The notes under the pieces were generated by a model, which was given only the letters and a program-made list of their open reading frames with translations, was not told the origin of the DNA and made no database searches. DNA of 64,000 nt from Hygrocybe punicea (Eukaryota; Basidiomycota; Agaricomycetes; Agaricales; Hygrophoraceae), in contig OY744463.1 in assembly GCA_963556145.1 (NCBI GenBank), forward strand, positions 5,828,001 to 5,892,000. Direction: 5' to 3'. This document shows, piece after piece, positions 1-10,574 of the stretch (positions are counted from its first letter, which is position 1; the number at the start of each line of letters is the position of its first letter). The position numbers were made by a program, and so were the translations under genes.

Positions 1-615
1 GGCAACAAATATTAATGGCGATTTACTCCAGATAATCGACACCAATCCTGTACTGACTTTGATCAATTTATCACCTTGTTGAGGATTTGAAGCATGTGGA
101 ATAGGCTTTAAATCTTGAGCTGGTGGAATTCCAAAAGCATCAACCAGCTTATCAAGAAGAGCATATTGAAGGAGCGAATGAGCTGCTATCATGACATCGT
201 TTCGCCAAAACTTGTCCCATTTCTCGACATCTCGCATACCATGGCCATCAGAAGACAAATATTGCACCACTGTGTCCGAACGATGGTCAGTCATTTGAAG
301 AATCGGATCCTCTCCATCAAGTTGCTCTGCGAGGCTCTATTCCAAACTGATTGAATATTTCAGTCCCAATAACTTCAGGTTGGCACATACGGTTATGATT
401 GGAAATGCAGAAGAGTTTGTCATGCCACCTAATTTGAAGGCATCCATTATTGCATTCTTGATGGAATTTGAGCCTAGAGCAATGCCATTGACCCAGGGAA
501 ACTGCAAAAATGCATTTGTGTCACGAATAGGAATTCGTGTGCGGGGAGACAGAGCAGAGGAAGATTCCGCTGCAGACGTAGAAGCACTGTTATCGACATT
601 TTCCGAAGAAGACAT
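1..615 (-). CDS. Host gene, 5' part, unknown function (runs off left edge)
   Basis: Exon 1 covers 391-615 and exon 2 covers 1-336. Between them lies a 54-nt intron (337-390) starting GTATGT and ending TAG. The only in-frame stop (337-339) is the last three bases of this intron; removing it keeps the frame and leaves 112 further open codons, so about 187 residues are visible. I chose the Met at 613-615, which opens a Ser-rich stretch (MSSSENVDNSAS...); an upstream ATG at 661-663 would add 16 residues. No domain was recognised. The visible part looks soluble, with no membrane segment. It appears undamaged, unlike most of the window. Intron and frame are read directly from the sequence; the function is unknown. 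Confidence 0.7.
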
Positions 616-672
616 GATGAAACTGAGTATTTCGTATGATTGGTGTTGAGAGATGTATGTCAAAAGAACGCT

Positions 673-686
673 GTCACGTGACCAAT
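673..686 (-). promoter_or_regulatory. CACGTG palindrome plus CCAAT box upstream of the left host gene
   Basis: The palindrome GTCACGTGAC (673-682) is followed directly by CCAAT (682-686), 58-73 bp upstream of the chosen start codon. CACGTG is the core site of bHLH factors and CCAAT that of HAP/NF-Y complexes in fungi. The assignment as promoter rests on position and motif only. Confidence 0.35.
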
Positions 687-959
687 TGAATGTTCAGTAA
701 TAAAACATGACCAAATAAACAATTTGTGTTCAGTGGGGGCGAATTTGACGAGATTTAAAAAAAAGCTTGTACTGGAAAAGAGCATTAATGACATATCTGC
801 AGCGCATTATTGGATTGACAACGTCCAATGAGAAAATAGGATACTGACGCATGAATGCGTGTCATGTGACCGTGAAGCGTGAGATAGTGTCAAACAATAA
901 ATTTTCATGCAGCACAGCGGTGAGTGGCCTCTAGCAGTGTACCATTCCTTCTACTCACC

Positions 960-1128
960 GTCATGATGGATTTATTTAGTGTCAGCAGTGTTGACATAGA
1001 TGCTTCCATGCATCTGTGTCATGCAATCTTTGGTGGTTGCACGAGTGGAGGTGGTTCCCACATGCCCTTATGTCATTACTGAGTTGTCCCATTTGACATA
1101 GATGCTGCGGTGCATCTTTGTTATGTGA
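960..1128. repeat. Left block of ~102-bp satellite interrupted by LINE-A
   Basis: Two partly diverged copies of a unit containing GTCCCATTTGACATAGATGC, at a spacing of about 101 bp. The same unit resumes at 10313-10490 on the far side of LINE-A, showing that the LINE landed inside this repeat. Confidence 0.75.
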
Positions 1129-4100
1129 CCTTCAGTGGTTTTTTTGTTTTTTTTTTGTTTTTTTTTGTTTTTTTTTGTTTTTTTTATCCTAGTTTATTCT
1201 CCTTTATGGTACATCGTATGTAGAGATTACTGTGAATTATACTTCTTGTTACAGCAAAGAGTGCGTGAAGGGCTGAGGCAACGTGTGGGCTCGGCAGTCC
1301 CGTTCCCGGTGAGAGTATGTCTCCCATAATAATTGAACCTGGGTGTGGTTAGATTGTAAGGTAGGGGGACGAGGGGGGTGAAGGCCGGGGGCCAGGGGAT
1401 GTACGGATCAGGGTGGGGCTGCTGTTTCATTTGTATGCGATGTCGGGGACATTTCCAAATGCTTGCCGGAGTCGTTGTGTGTCATTGATGTAGCAGAAAA
1501 GCGGTGGGAGGTGTTTTGGGGTGCACAGCAGCTTTTTCACGTATCCTGCGTCGCACCCTGCCATCCGGCGTAGTCTCTGGCGTGCATGATCATGAGCTGG
1601 GCAGAACAGGAGGAAGTGGGTGACCGTCTCGTGGTGACGACGACAGCATGGGCAGGTGGAGGTTTCAGCGCGGTTGATCTTGTGCAGGTGGTGGTTGAGT
1701 CCTATGTGGCCCGTGCGCAGCTGCGTGAGGATCGCGAGGTGTTTCTTGGGCAGGGATCAGGTCACTTTCTGATATGTGGACTGCGTGAAGCTCGGGTCGA
1801 TCTCCAGGAGTCGCCGGTACCTTGGGGACTGGTGCCATTCCCTATCCGCTCGCTTCTTTAGTTTGCTCAAGAATGTCCTTGCCACTGCCGCCTTGCTGCG
1901 CGGTAGAGCGTGCCGTAGTGGGGCAGGGATTCCTGTGGCCGCTGTGCTATTCCCTTGCGCTGCTTTCTTCGCATGGTCATCCGCTACCTCATTGCCGTCG
2001 GTGCCCTCGTGTCCCAGTGTCCACTTAATCGTAAGGTCCATTCTTTTGTGCTGCCTCGTGACCATGCCTAGCCTCTTGTGGAACAAGTCAAATACGTGGC
2101 GTGACGGGCCTGCTTCAAGAGATTTGGCCGCCTGAATCGCTGCTTGTCCGTCCACGAACATCGAGACGTCTCGAACCCTCCTTTCTCCTCTCAGCAGCTC
2201 TAGTCCCAATACCATGCCTATCCCTTCCCCTTCATGTACCGTGTGATGCTCCTGTTTCTCTAGCCTGTACCTTCTAACTCTCTTTCTCCTCCGTCCTGCT
2301 CTCATCAGTACCGCTGCCGCGCCTATCATCCCATCCAACCCTGATCCGTCGGTGTATATCTTTATATCATTGTTGTCTTGTTCGTGTGCTTCCTTGGCCT
2401 TTTCTCTCGACAGCTGTATCTGTGTTTTTATCTCGGGATCCCATTTTGTGTCGTATCTACATGTGGTGATCTTCTCCATCTGCTCTGTTTTTATGTTGTA
2501 GTCCCATACTAGGTCGTGTATGGGGGTGGGGTGTCTCTTTACCCGGCCTACCCGTGCATTCTTGACGGCTTTACTGAGCAGGTGCGTCAGCGAGAGCGTG
2601 GCAAGGCGTAGAGCCACCCGGTGTCGAATCCTATCTACTAGAAAATGAAATGGTAAAAGGTCTGCATGGGCATCTAGGATGTCAGTGGCCGTGGTCGACA
2701 ATGCGCCGGTGGTCATCACTGCCACCTTGCGTTGTATGCCCGCCAGTTTCCGTGTCATCGCCGTACCCCCTCCACGTCGCCTATCCCCTGTTCCTTCTCT
2801 CTTCTTTGTCGAGCCCATGAAGACCTCTGCAGCGTACAGCATTCTCGGAACTGCAATGGACAGGTAGAGTCGTCTCATGATCTTCGCTGGTATTCCCCCT
2901 GATGTTTTGGAAAGTCTCTGGAACTCCAATAGCCAGTCCTGGCCCTTCTTTAGTGCCGCCGCTCCCTGTTCCTTCCATCGGAGCTCGCGGTCGATGTGCA
3001 CGCCCAGGAACTTAATTGATGCCTTGGGGTGTATAAGACTTCCGGCAACGTTAAGCGGCGGTCCCGTCAACGTGGTTCTTTTTCTTGGGTTGTCTGCGTC
3101 CACCCTCCATCGCCGTGTCAGGTCGATCAGTTGGAATTTGTCGACGCCAAATTCGCAGTTGTGCTCCTTCGCCCACTCCAGAATGCCACCCGGCCTCGCC
3201 ATTATAGACTCAAGCTTCACATGTGTTTCTTCAAAGCTCCGGCCCACCGCGAGTATGTTCGAGTCGTCGAGATATAGTATGCCGTATTCCCCGCTGCGTG
3301 GGACGGGGATGTCGAGTTGGTCTGAGTTGTAGAACAGGTAGCATGTCGGCGAGAGTAGGCTTCCCTGGTCGAGTCCATTGTCTACATCAAAGGGGTCCGA
3401 AGTGAATTCATCAAAGGTCAGCGTGGTACGACGTGCGGTGAGCGCTCTCTCCAGCCACTCAGTGATCTCTACTGGCATGCCGCATTTACGCATATTATGT
3501 ACCATACGATCGATGGCGGTGCTGGGGAAGGCCCCCTTAACATCTAGTGAGAGGAGCGATACTACATTACCTTTGCGCCATTCATCTTTGATTATCTTGC
3601 TCATGAATAGGATTGCGTCGGTCGTGCTGCGGCCGGCTCTCCCTCCGAAATGGTTGTTGGGTAAAATCCTGGTCCTCTCGCTCATGACCGTGATGTCTTC
3701 ATTGACGCATGAGTTCATCAGCCTCGCGTATCCATCCGACAGTACTATTGGCCGCCATGCCCCAGGAATTGTGTAGTCCGGCTTGCCTGGCTTTTTCAGT
3801 ACGATCATCTCCGTGACAGCCCAATGCCCTGGGTACGTCCCTAACGTGAAGGTTGCTCTGAATATGGGGCCGAGGAAGGGGACCAGCATGTCTCCGGCGT
3901 TCGTGAATATTGCGTTTGGTGGGGTATTGCGCTTGGTGCCCTTATACGGCTGCATGCATTGTATGGCTCTGTGAATTTGTGCATCGGTGATGGGTTGGAA
4001 TTCCCATGCTGGCGGTGGGTATACATGATCTTCGGGGACTGATGAGGTGGCAGGTTTGCTGGGGAAGAAGCACTTGTAAAAGGCTTTGCTCTTGTCAGCG

Positions 4101-4534
4101 TTGGTTGTCAGCTCTCGTTGTGGCATCCGTGACATGGAGTGTGGGCGCCCTCGCCCTCCCTCCATCCGATGCGGGACCTGTTACCAGTCGGCTCGCCGTC
4201 CATTGACTCGATGTGTCAATGCCCTCCAACCATTCCACCCAATGTGCTGCCTTAGCCGCCTGTATGTGTGTTGCGTATCCGTGTTTGGCTTTTCTGTACG
4301 TCTCGTGAACAGGGTGCCCCTCCATGTGTCTGTGCCGGTATGATTTGTTGCCAAGGTTGCGGACTTTCTTCCGTTCTGCCCTCAGGTCCTGATTCCACCA
4401 TTGTTTGCTGTAGGGTGTTAGTTTGGTTGTAGGGATGCATTTCGTCACCGTGTTCCAGACTGCTCCTTCCAGCTCTCCTAGCGCCCGGTGGAAAGAGTCG
4501 CTCGATGTGAGTTCTGCTGGAGCCAGGAGGGCGT

Positions 4535-4689
4535 TGGAGTGGTACGGAGGTACCGCTCCGAGGGCTAGCTGGAGAGTCTCGCTGGAGAGCTGGCGAGGAA
4601 GGCTTGATTGGGACTGACTACTGACAGGGATCTATCTACAACGAACCGTGGGAGCCTCGTCACGTGACTAGGCACTCGCTACCACTCCA
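4535..4689 (-). repeat. 3' LTR (relative to the element)
   Basis: A 155-bp repeat with TG...CA ends and a 10-bp terminal inverted repeat TGGAGTGGTA. It contains a GTCACGTGAC palindrome near its 5' side in element orientation. Confidence 0.9.
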
Positions 4690-4705
4690 ATTGCCCCCCT
4701 CCCTC
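4690..4705 (-). other. Polypurine tract of the LTR element
   Basis: Immediately before the 3' LTR the minus strand reads GAGGGAGGGGGGCAAT, the usual position for plus-strand priming. Confidence 0.75.
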
Positions 4706-4812
4706 ATAGCGACGTCCTCGTCGCTATCGAAGACCTGAAAGAAAGAAAGAAAGAAAGAAAAAAAGAAAAAAAGGGAAGAGGAAAGAAAGAGGAAAAAAGA
4801 CTGAAAAAGAAA

Positions 4813-7020
4813 CTAGTCTACTCCACTGGGGTCTAGCAAAGGAGGTCCAAGACTGGGATCAAAGGGAATGGGAACTTGTCCAGAAAAAGATGGAAAGGAA
4901 ACAGAGGGTTGGGAAAAGGCAGGAGAAACGTCGTGGACACAAGCTGGAAGTTTTGATGAGTTTCGCATAGAGATGGTGGGAAGATGGCGGGGTTGTACTC
5001 GGAATGGGGAGTTGTCGAAATGTGTTGGGTATGGTTGACAACGAGGTGGGATTTTATGTACGGGGTATCTCGGGGGAAGGTTTTGAGGGTGGACACGGCG
5101 GTGACGGTAGCAAAGCGTGGACCATGGATTTTGCGCTCGGGGGTAGGTGAGGGTAGGGATGCTCTTCGGTCGCCAAATAGGGGCGTGGGTGGGGCGGGTG
5201 TCGCGCCAGGTATGGTTTTGACAGGGAATGTTGAATGCAAGGACGGCTTGGGTTTTCGGGGCAGGGATATTGTCGTGGTATGCTGATGGTGGTGTTTCCA
5301 CGGGTTCCGTTTGCGTAGACGCGTCGGCATATTGTTTTGTGGCCATAGGTGGGTCTGCCTCGTGTGCAGTCGCAGGTCCGGTATGTGCCTCCGTGCTCGC
5401 GGGTTGTTGCTTTTTCTCATCTTGCCCTTTGATGTTTCGCCTCGGAGCACCATCCCTCTCGTTTCGGTTCTCTCCTGCGAGGATCTCCGCGATTTGGGAT
5501 GGCAGAGGCCATGCTCGGCCGTCGTAGCGTGTCTGGTGGTTGCCGGAAGCGTGGTATGGTGTGGGGGCGGGACGCCCGCGTTGGTGGTTTGGTTTTGGGT
5601 CAGGGTAGACGGGGATGGTGGGTCGAGACGGTGTAGGCGTTAGACATTCGTGTTGGAAGGGTTTCGAGGCCGGTTTCGCGGTGCTGGAAGTGAGTATGCC
5701 AGTGGGCGTTGAACACTCGCGCTCGTGCGACCTTTTTGGGTCGGGGTGGGACAAGGTTGCAGGCTGGGATGGAACGGGCGCGGGACAGGGCTCTGGGGTT
5801 GGCTTTGCATTGGGGTTAGGTCTACACGCCGGGCGTTCGCGCTCACGGCCGCTTTTGGCGCTGGGGTTGGGGTATTTCGAAGGGAGCACGCGGCTGCGCT
5901 CTGCTCCGGGGTGCTTTGGGTTGGGGGTGGCGAGAGCCGCGGGCGCTGGGCATTCGCGTCCGTGCTCGGTTTGGAGGTGGTTGGCATTGTGGGACGGCGT
6001 GGTGGACGCGTTTGACGTGGGCTGGGGCTCGTCTTGGCACACCGGCATTGGCATCTGTGGTTTCTGGGTCAACGGGGGCGGGGCCGTACGTTGGGGTTGC
6101 GGCTGAGGTGCTGGTGGTGCTTCGCGGTGCTTCACGTTCGTTGGTGACGTGGCGGCAGCAGCTGGGCTGGACTGGGGTTCGTTTGGGCACACGGGTGCTC
6201 GCGTTGGCCGTTCCTCGGTCGACGTGGGTGTGGTTGGACGCTGGGGCCATGGTCCGGGTATTGAAGGCGAAGGCTGCAGCGTTGGGTGCAGCCGTGACGT
6301 GGCAGTTGTGTTGGGCGTGATGGGCACGCGTGCGGACGGCGTTGGGGCCTGCGAGACGGTAGACGGGGTTGCCGTTGACGTTGTGGGGACTTGGGGCGTG
6401 GTTGCGAGGGTGGGGGATGCGAACGTGGCAGTTGGCTTTGGGGCGCGTTCTGACGCGTTTTGCAGCGAGGGTGGGGCCATTTGGGTGGGCAATAACGACG
6501 TGGCGTGCTCGGGCGCGAACGTCGACGTTTCTGGTGGAGGTGGGCGCGCTGTGGTGTGCTGGGGCGCGTTTTCGCGCGTGGATGCCGTTTGGATGCTTGG
6601 GTTGGGGTATTTTGGTGGGAGCTCGCGGCTGCGCTCTGCTCCAGGTTGTTTGGGGGTGGGGGTGGCGAGAGCCGCGGGCGCTGGGGATTCGCGTCCGCGC
6701 TCGGTTTGGAGGTGGTTGGCGATGTGGGACGGTGATGGTGGTGAGTTTCGGGGCCTGTGCCTCGCTTTTGGCTTGACGTGGTTGGGACTAGCAAGGTGGG
6801 GTGACGGGGCTGTCGAACGCTCACGCTCGGAAGCGCTGGGAGGTGCTGGAGTGACGTTGCTGGGCACCGGGGCAGTGAGCGTCGTCGTTGTGTTCATTTG
6901 GGTCCACGTCGCTGTGGGCTGGGCCGTTGGTGGCGAGATTGTTGGTTCTTTTTTTGTATTGCTTTTCCATCGGGTTTTTTCCTTCTTCGCTCGTTCTTTT
7001 TGTTTCTTTTTAGTAGTCAT
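4813..7020 (-). CDS. 735-residue Pro/Thr/Ser/Arg-rich protein of the LTR element
   Basis: One uninterrupted frame fills almost the whole internal region. It opens with a very basic segment (MTTKKKQKERAKKEKTRWK), then about 550 residues of low-complexity Pro/Thr/Ala/Ser with internally repeated blocks such as HANHLQTERGRE and KHPGAERSR. A less repetitive C-terminal ~140 residues is rich in His, Pro and Arg. No protease, RT, RNase H, integrase or zinc knuckle is present. The basic start could suggest nucleic-acid binding, but that is inference. Other frames of the same strand are also partly open because of base composition. Persistence of 735 codons in an element with identical LTRs favours real coding. 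Confidence 0.55.
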   Translation of the reverse strand: MTTKKKQKERAKKEKTRWKSNTKKEPTISPPTAQPTATWTQMNTTTTLTAPVPSNVTPAPPSASERERSTAPSPHLASPNHVKPKARHRPRNSPPSPSHIANHLQTERGRESPAPAALATPTPKQPGAERSRELPPKYPNPSIQTASTRENAPQHTTARPPPPETSTFAPEHATSLLPTQMAPPSLQNASERAPKPTATFASPTLATTPQVPTTSTATPSTVSQAPTPSARVPITPNTTATSRLHPTLQPSPSIPGPWPQRPTTPTSTEERPTRAPVCPNEPQSSPAAAATSPTNVKHREAPPAPQPQPQRTAPPPLTQKPQMPMPVCQDEPQPTSNASTTPSHNANHLQTEHGRECPAPAALATPNPKHPGAERSRVLPSKYPNPSAKSGRERERPACRPNPNAKPTPEPCPAPVPSQPATLSHPDPKRSHERECSTPTGILTSSTAKPASKPFQHECLTPTPSRPTIPVYPDPKPNHQRGRPAPTPYHASGNHQTRYDGRAWPLPSQIAEILAGENRNERDGAPRRNIKGQDEKKQQPASTEAHTGPATAHEADPPMATKQYADASTQTEPVETPPSAYHDNIPAPKTQAVLAFNIPCQNHTWRDTRPTHAPIWRPKSIPTLTYPRAQNPWSTLCYRHRRVHPQNLPPRYPVHKIPPRCQPYPTHFDNSPFRVQPRHLPTISMRNSSKLPACVHDVSPAFSQPSVSFPSFSGQVPIPFDPSLGPPLLDPSGVD

Positions 7021-7212
7021 TTGTGCGGTCGAGAAAATGAAAGTGTTTGGTGCTTGGAAAATCGTTCGGTGCTCGGAAAACTACTTGGTGTTCGGGAAAC
7101 TGCTGGGTGTGCTCTGTGCTCTGTGCTCGGGCTCGTAAAATTGCTAGAGTGCTGAAAAATCACTAGAAGTTGCTGAAAGTCGCTGAAAATCGCTGAAGAT
7201 GGAGGCTGTGTT

Positions 7213-7232
7213 CGAATCCGCTCTCATCACCA
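7213..7232 (-). other. Primer binding site of the LTR element
   Basis: Three bases inside the 5' LTR the minus strand reads TGGTGATGAGAGCGGATTC. Its complement looks like a tRNA 3' end: a T-loop-like TTCGAATC followed by an acceptor strand ending CCA. The priming tRNA was not identified. Confidence 0.75.
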
Positions 7233-7235
7233 CGT

Positions 7236-7390
7236 TGGAGTGGTACGGAGGTACCGCTCCGAGGGCTAGCTGGAGAGTCTCGCTGGAGAGCTGGCGAGGA
7301 AGGCTTGATTGGGACTGACTACTGACAGGGATCTATCTACAACGAACCGTGGGAGCCTCGTCACGTGACTAGGCACTCGCTACCACTCCA
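7236..7390 (-). repeat. 5' LTR (relative to the element)
   Basis: Identical to the copy at 4535-4689. On the minus strand it precedes the primer binding site and the ORF, which fixes the orientation of the element. Confidence 0.9.
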
Positions 7391-8237
7391 GCGTCTAGGT
7401 TGACCTTGAGCGAATCTCTGAACTCTTTCCAGTCCGCCACACGGAAGTTTGGGCGTTGTATTTGCGACCTGGTCGGGGCGGTCAGGTCGAGTGCTGTGAC
7501 TATCGGGAAGTGGTCAGTTTTGGTGGGTCTGTCACCTGGCCTTGTGTTGCATAGTGCTACGTGGTCAATTATGGTGCTGGAGCAGAATATGTTGTCGACT
7601 CGAGTCATGTTGCCTGTCGACATGGATTGCAAGGTTGGTGTGCCTTCCGGTAACGCCATTCTCATGTCGTACCGGGCCAGGAGGTCTAACAGAGGTCCCG
7701 CTGCGTCAAGATTGGCGTTAGTGAAGAGATGATTGTTACGTTCTTCATCCCAGAGCGGGTGGTGACGGTTGAAGTCCCCTGCCAGGATGTAGTGAACTGG
7801 GGTCTGGGCTGGGGCTGGGGCTGTTGCGCTGCCGAGGTATCATCGCAGTGTTGATATGTTGTTGTTGTTGTTGCAATCGTTGTACATGTTGACAATTCTG
7901 ATGATGCCAAAGTCACCTTTTATCTCCGCCGCCGTGATATCCGGTGAGTCGATCAGTATTGGGGACCACGAGTCAGATCGTAGCCGTCTGTTGACTAATA
8001 TTATCGATTGAGTGTGGCGGGTTGCATGCATGTCATGGTGTCGCGGGGGATATATCACTATGTAGTAAGCGTTGGCTCTCGAAAGCCCCTTGAAATCAAA
8101 GTAGGGTTCCTGTATAAGGATGAAATCGTAGTTAGTTTTGATTGAATCTAGCATGTCGTGCTGGGCTATGAGCGATTTGTTAACGTTCTGTTGCCATAAG
8201 GTCAGTGGTTTCAGTGAGTTGGGAATGGAGGTGGAGG

Positions 8238-10146
8238 TCATGCGTAAAGCTCCTCCGTCAAGGGTGAGTGAATGGGGTGTTGTTGTTGTTGGTGTTGGTG
8301 ATGACGTTGAGGCTGGGACAGACGTGGTATGATTGCTCGCGGTGCTGCAGGTGTCATGTCTGGGTGGGTGGATGTCTGTGTCATGATGTGGGTGGGGCCT
8401 TCCAGCGGTTCGTCAGCCCACCATCCTCCGGAGGTGGCGCCGGTCTGTCTGTCCAGTAGGTGTGTAGCGTTTGTTGGGCAGACTGTATTGGTTGCGTCTG
8501 TCATTAGCTGGTGCTGGCGCCATTCGTTGCTGTCCAGCTACTGTGTAGCCTCTGCTGTGGGGTCCCTGATTATCCCGTCCTTCTCTGCTTTGCTCGTGCC
8601 GTTCGTCCATGTGTGGTGCGTTGTTCATGGGCGCGTCATTTCTCCATGCCATGTCGAAAGTGTTCCGCGTGGGGTCCATATCTATTCTGCCCCACGTGCT
8701 GGGGTCATTGGTGGGGAAAAGTCTGTACTTAGTGTCCGGGTCTCGATCGCGTGCCCGTTGGAGGCGCTCCCTGAAAACTGGGCATTGTCGATCCGCAGTG
8801 CCGTGCCCACATTCTTGACAGTTGGCACATTTCAACCCCCCGGTGCCGCAAAGTTGGTCTGCACGGTGGAGCCTCGCACAGCAGGTGCATACCTCGTGGA
8901 TGGATTTGCACTCCGTCGCGATGTGGCCGAATTTCTGGCACTTCATGCATCTACGTGGATCCATCAGCGCTTTCTTCGCCCTGCATTGCTTGCCCTCGAT
9001 GAAAATGCCATATTCCAGTGCATGGTTCACAGCCTCTCTCGTGCTGAAGCCCATTGTCAAAAATGCAAAGCGCTGTCCCTCTCGATGAAGGTGGGTCGGC
9101 TTGATCCAGCGTGCCTCATATATCGACATTCTGGAGAGGGAGCTGGCCTGCTCCACCCGTTTGATTGCCGCTTGGTCATTGGGGTCGAAGGAGGTGGGGA
9201 CGTGCTCGGCTATTACTTCGTACGTTCTCAAGCTCCCTGTCGATGTGCCTCCGAATTGCGCCATAAATGCGTGCATTACGTCCTTGGATCGTAGATAGTT
9301 CACCACCTGCGTGGAATTGAGCGTGTATATTATCATTCCGTATTGAGTTCTGCGCACTCCTGCGAAAGCCATGCCGTTGGGTTTGTCTGCCGCCCTCACG
9401 CCCATCAGGTCGAGGGCCAGGGTTGCCTTCTCCACCAGCTCTTTCTCAGAGAGGCTCGCCAGCGCATCATCTTGTGCGTCAGGGAGTTTCCATACCACGA
9501 TCTGTCTATCCAACGCGTTCCCCTTCGCTATCGGCGCTGCGTGCTCCGGTGGGATTTGTGTGGCGGCTCTTGCAACTGACGCGAAGGTGGGTGTACCGTT
9601 GTCACTGGGTCGTTCCCGGTTGGATGTTGCTTCTGCCGCCTCGAGCACACTCTTAGTGCGAGTTGTGAGTTTGTTCAAATTAGCGTGGAGGTCGTCCAGT
9701 GCATTCGTCATTAGGGTTGTTGCCCCCCGCAGCGCCTCCTCCTGCTTTCCACTAGCCTGTGTTGCTGCCTCAATCGTTTCGGCTGCCGTGGTCAGCTTGG
9801 GGTATCTGAGCTCATTTATTTCCTTGCCCATTCTCACCACCGTCTCGTTGGCCGTCGTGTCCAAGTCTATCTCTTCTAGGATGAACGCTAAGGCCCTGAG
9901 GGTGTTGACTGCAGGCCTCGGCAGTTTGGCTATACCCGCTGCTGCCTGTAGCAAGACATATGCTAGTCTCTGCGTGGTGACCTTCTCCCCTTGTGTGATG
10001 TACGCGTCTCGTATCAGGGCCGCCCTGGCGTCTTTCACGTTGAACACATCAGTAAGGACACCTGTGGCATCAGCCAGCTCATCCCTAGTTAGTCTGGTCG
10101 CATTTTTGTCTAGATTACCTCCCGGAGTCCAGTTTCTCGAAGTCAT
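8238..10146 (-). pseudogene. LINE-A ORF1: gag-like nucleic-acid-binding protein, frameshifted
   Basis: The main open stretch runs from Met at 10146 to 8413 (577 residues). It has an alpha-helical N-terminal half and, near residues 395-450, three cysteine clusters of CCHC zinc-knuckle type (CMKCQKFGHIATEC and CANCQECGHGTADRQC among them). These typically bind LINE RNA. Compared with LINE-B, about four bases are missing near 8435, moving the frame off the true C-terminus. The correct tail (…LEGPTHIM…EELYA) is open in another frame and stops at 8238 in an ATGA overlap with ORF2. The overlap suggests ORF2 translation by termination-reinitiation. Confidence 0.85.
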
Positions 10147-10312
10147 AGCTTATGATGTGTTTTAAAGGTCTATCAGATAGGGACTAAACTATCGTAGTGC
10201 TCGTTTTATTGTATATGGGAGGTGTGGAGCCGCCGCTCAGGTTGCCTTTGTCGGGGTCCTGGTCGGGGTGCCATGCGGTGTGTTGCCAAGAGAGTCCTCC
10301 CCTTCGGTGGTT

Positions 10313-10490
10313 GTGTGTTGAGCTGTCCCATTTAACATAAATGCTTCGGTGTGTCGTTGTTATGCGATCTTTGGTGGTTGCGCGGGTGGAGGTGGTTCCC
10401 ACCCGCCCTTATGTCATTACTGAGCTGTCCCATTTGACATAGATGCTGCGGTGCATCTTTGTTATGCAACCTTGGGTGGTTGTGTGTTGA
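10313..10490. repeat. Right block of ~102-bp satellite
   Basis: Two copies of the unit AGCTGTCCCATTT... at 10321 and 10423. They match the left block at 960-1128, with LINE-A lying between. Confidence 0.75.
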
Positions 10491-10574
10491 GCTCTACATT
10501 TATCTATACTCATTCGAATCCCGTCAATGGCGACTTTCACTGTGCTGCTGGAATTGGATTAGAAGTCGGAGTTG

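Larger units (their letters stand above)
4535..7390 (-). mobile_element. Young non-autonomous LTR element nested in LINE-A
   Basis: Two 155-bp direct repeats (4535-4689 and 7236-7390) that I read as identical base for base. Each begins TGGAGTGGTA and ends TACCACTCCA. The element is flanked by a 4-bp duplication GCGT (4531-4534 and 7391-7394). Minus-strand order is LTR, tRNA-type primer binding site, one long ORF, purine tract, LTR. No reverse transcriptase, integrase or protease is present, so it must be mobilised in trans. LTR size and overall length fit TRIM/LARD-type elements. LTR identity indicates a recent insertion, after LINE-A was in place. Confidence 0.9.
1427..8241 (-). pseudogene. 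LINE-A ORF2: APE endonuclease - reverse transcriptase - RNase H, broken
   Basis: The endonuclease starts at 8241, with a 4-nt ATGA overlap with the end of ORF1, and shows FILIQEPY and AGDFNRHHPLWDEE. An in-frame TGA at about 7840 replaces CGC found in LINE-B. The endonuclease-RT linker is split by the LTR element at 4535-7390 and resumes in frame after removal of the element and one copy of its 4-bp duplication. A frameshift lies near 4100. The RT has LSLDVKGAF and the catalytic box YLDD. RNase H shows YTDGSG, the acidic EGEG and DGQAA segments and NEVADDHAK. A TGA at 1757-1759 precedes 110 more open codons with a CPCC...H...C zinc motif, ending at 1427-1429. Identification is firm; the gene is dead. 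Confidence 0.9.
1141..10300 (-). mobile_element. LINE-A: full-length Tad/I-like non-LTR retrotransposon carrying a nested LTR element
   Basis: On the minus strand, a ~155-nt 5' leader is followed by ORF1 (gag-like, zinc knuckles), ORF2 (endonuclease, reverse transcriptase, RNase H, C-terminal zinc motif), a 3' UTR and an A-rich tail of repeated CAAAAAAAAA at about 1136-1188. Flanking 12-bp direct repeats at 1129-1140 and 10301-10312 (CCTTCRGTGGTT, one mismatch) are the probable target duplication. Without the 2.86-kb LTR element at 4535-7390 the LINE is about 6.3 kb. ORF2 contains two in-frame stops and one frameshift and ORF1 one frameshift, so this copy is inactive. Confidence 0.9.

Noticed and set aside
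6149..7138. 329-residue plus-strand frame inside the LTR element
   Set aside because: Gly/Val-rich antisense image of the Pro/Thr-rich ORF; primer site and purine tract fix the minus strand as sense.
7201..7235. Possible tRNA gene 3' part (TTCGAATCC...CCA)
   Set aside because: No D-arm, anticodon arm or matching acceptor strand upstream; position three bases from an LTR fits a primer binding site.
8329..9294. 321-residue open frame on the plus strand
   Set aside because: Antisense to the LINE-A ORF1; no independent support.
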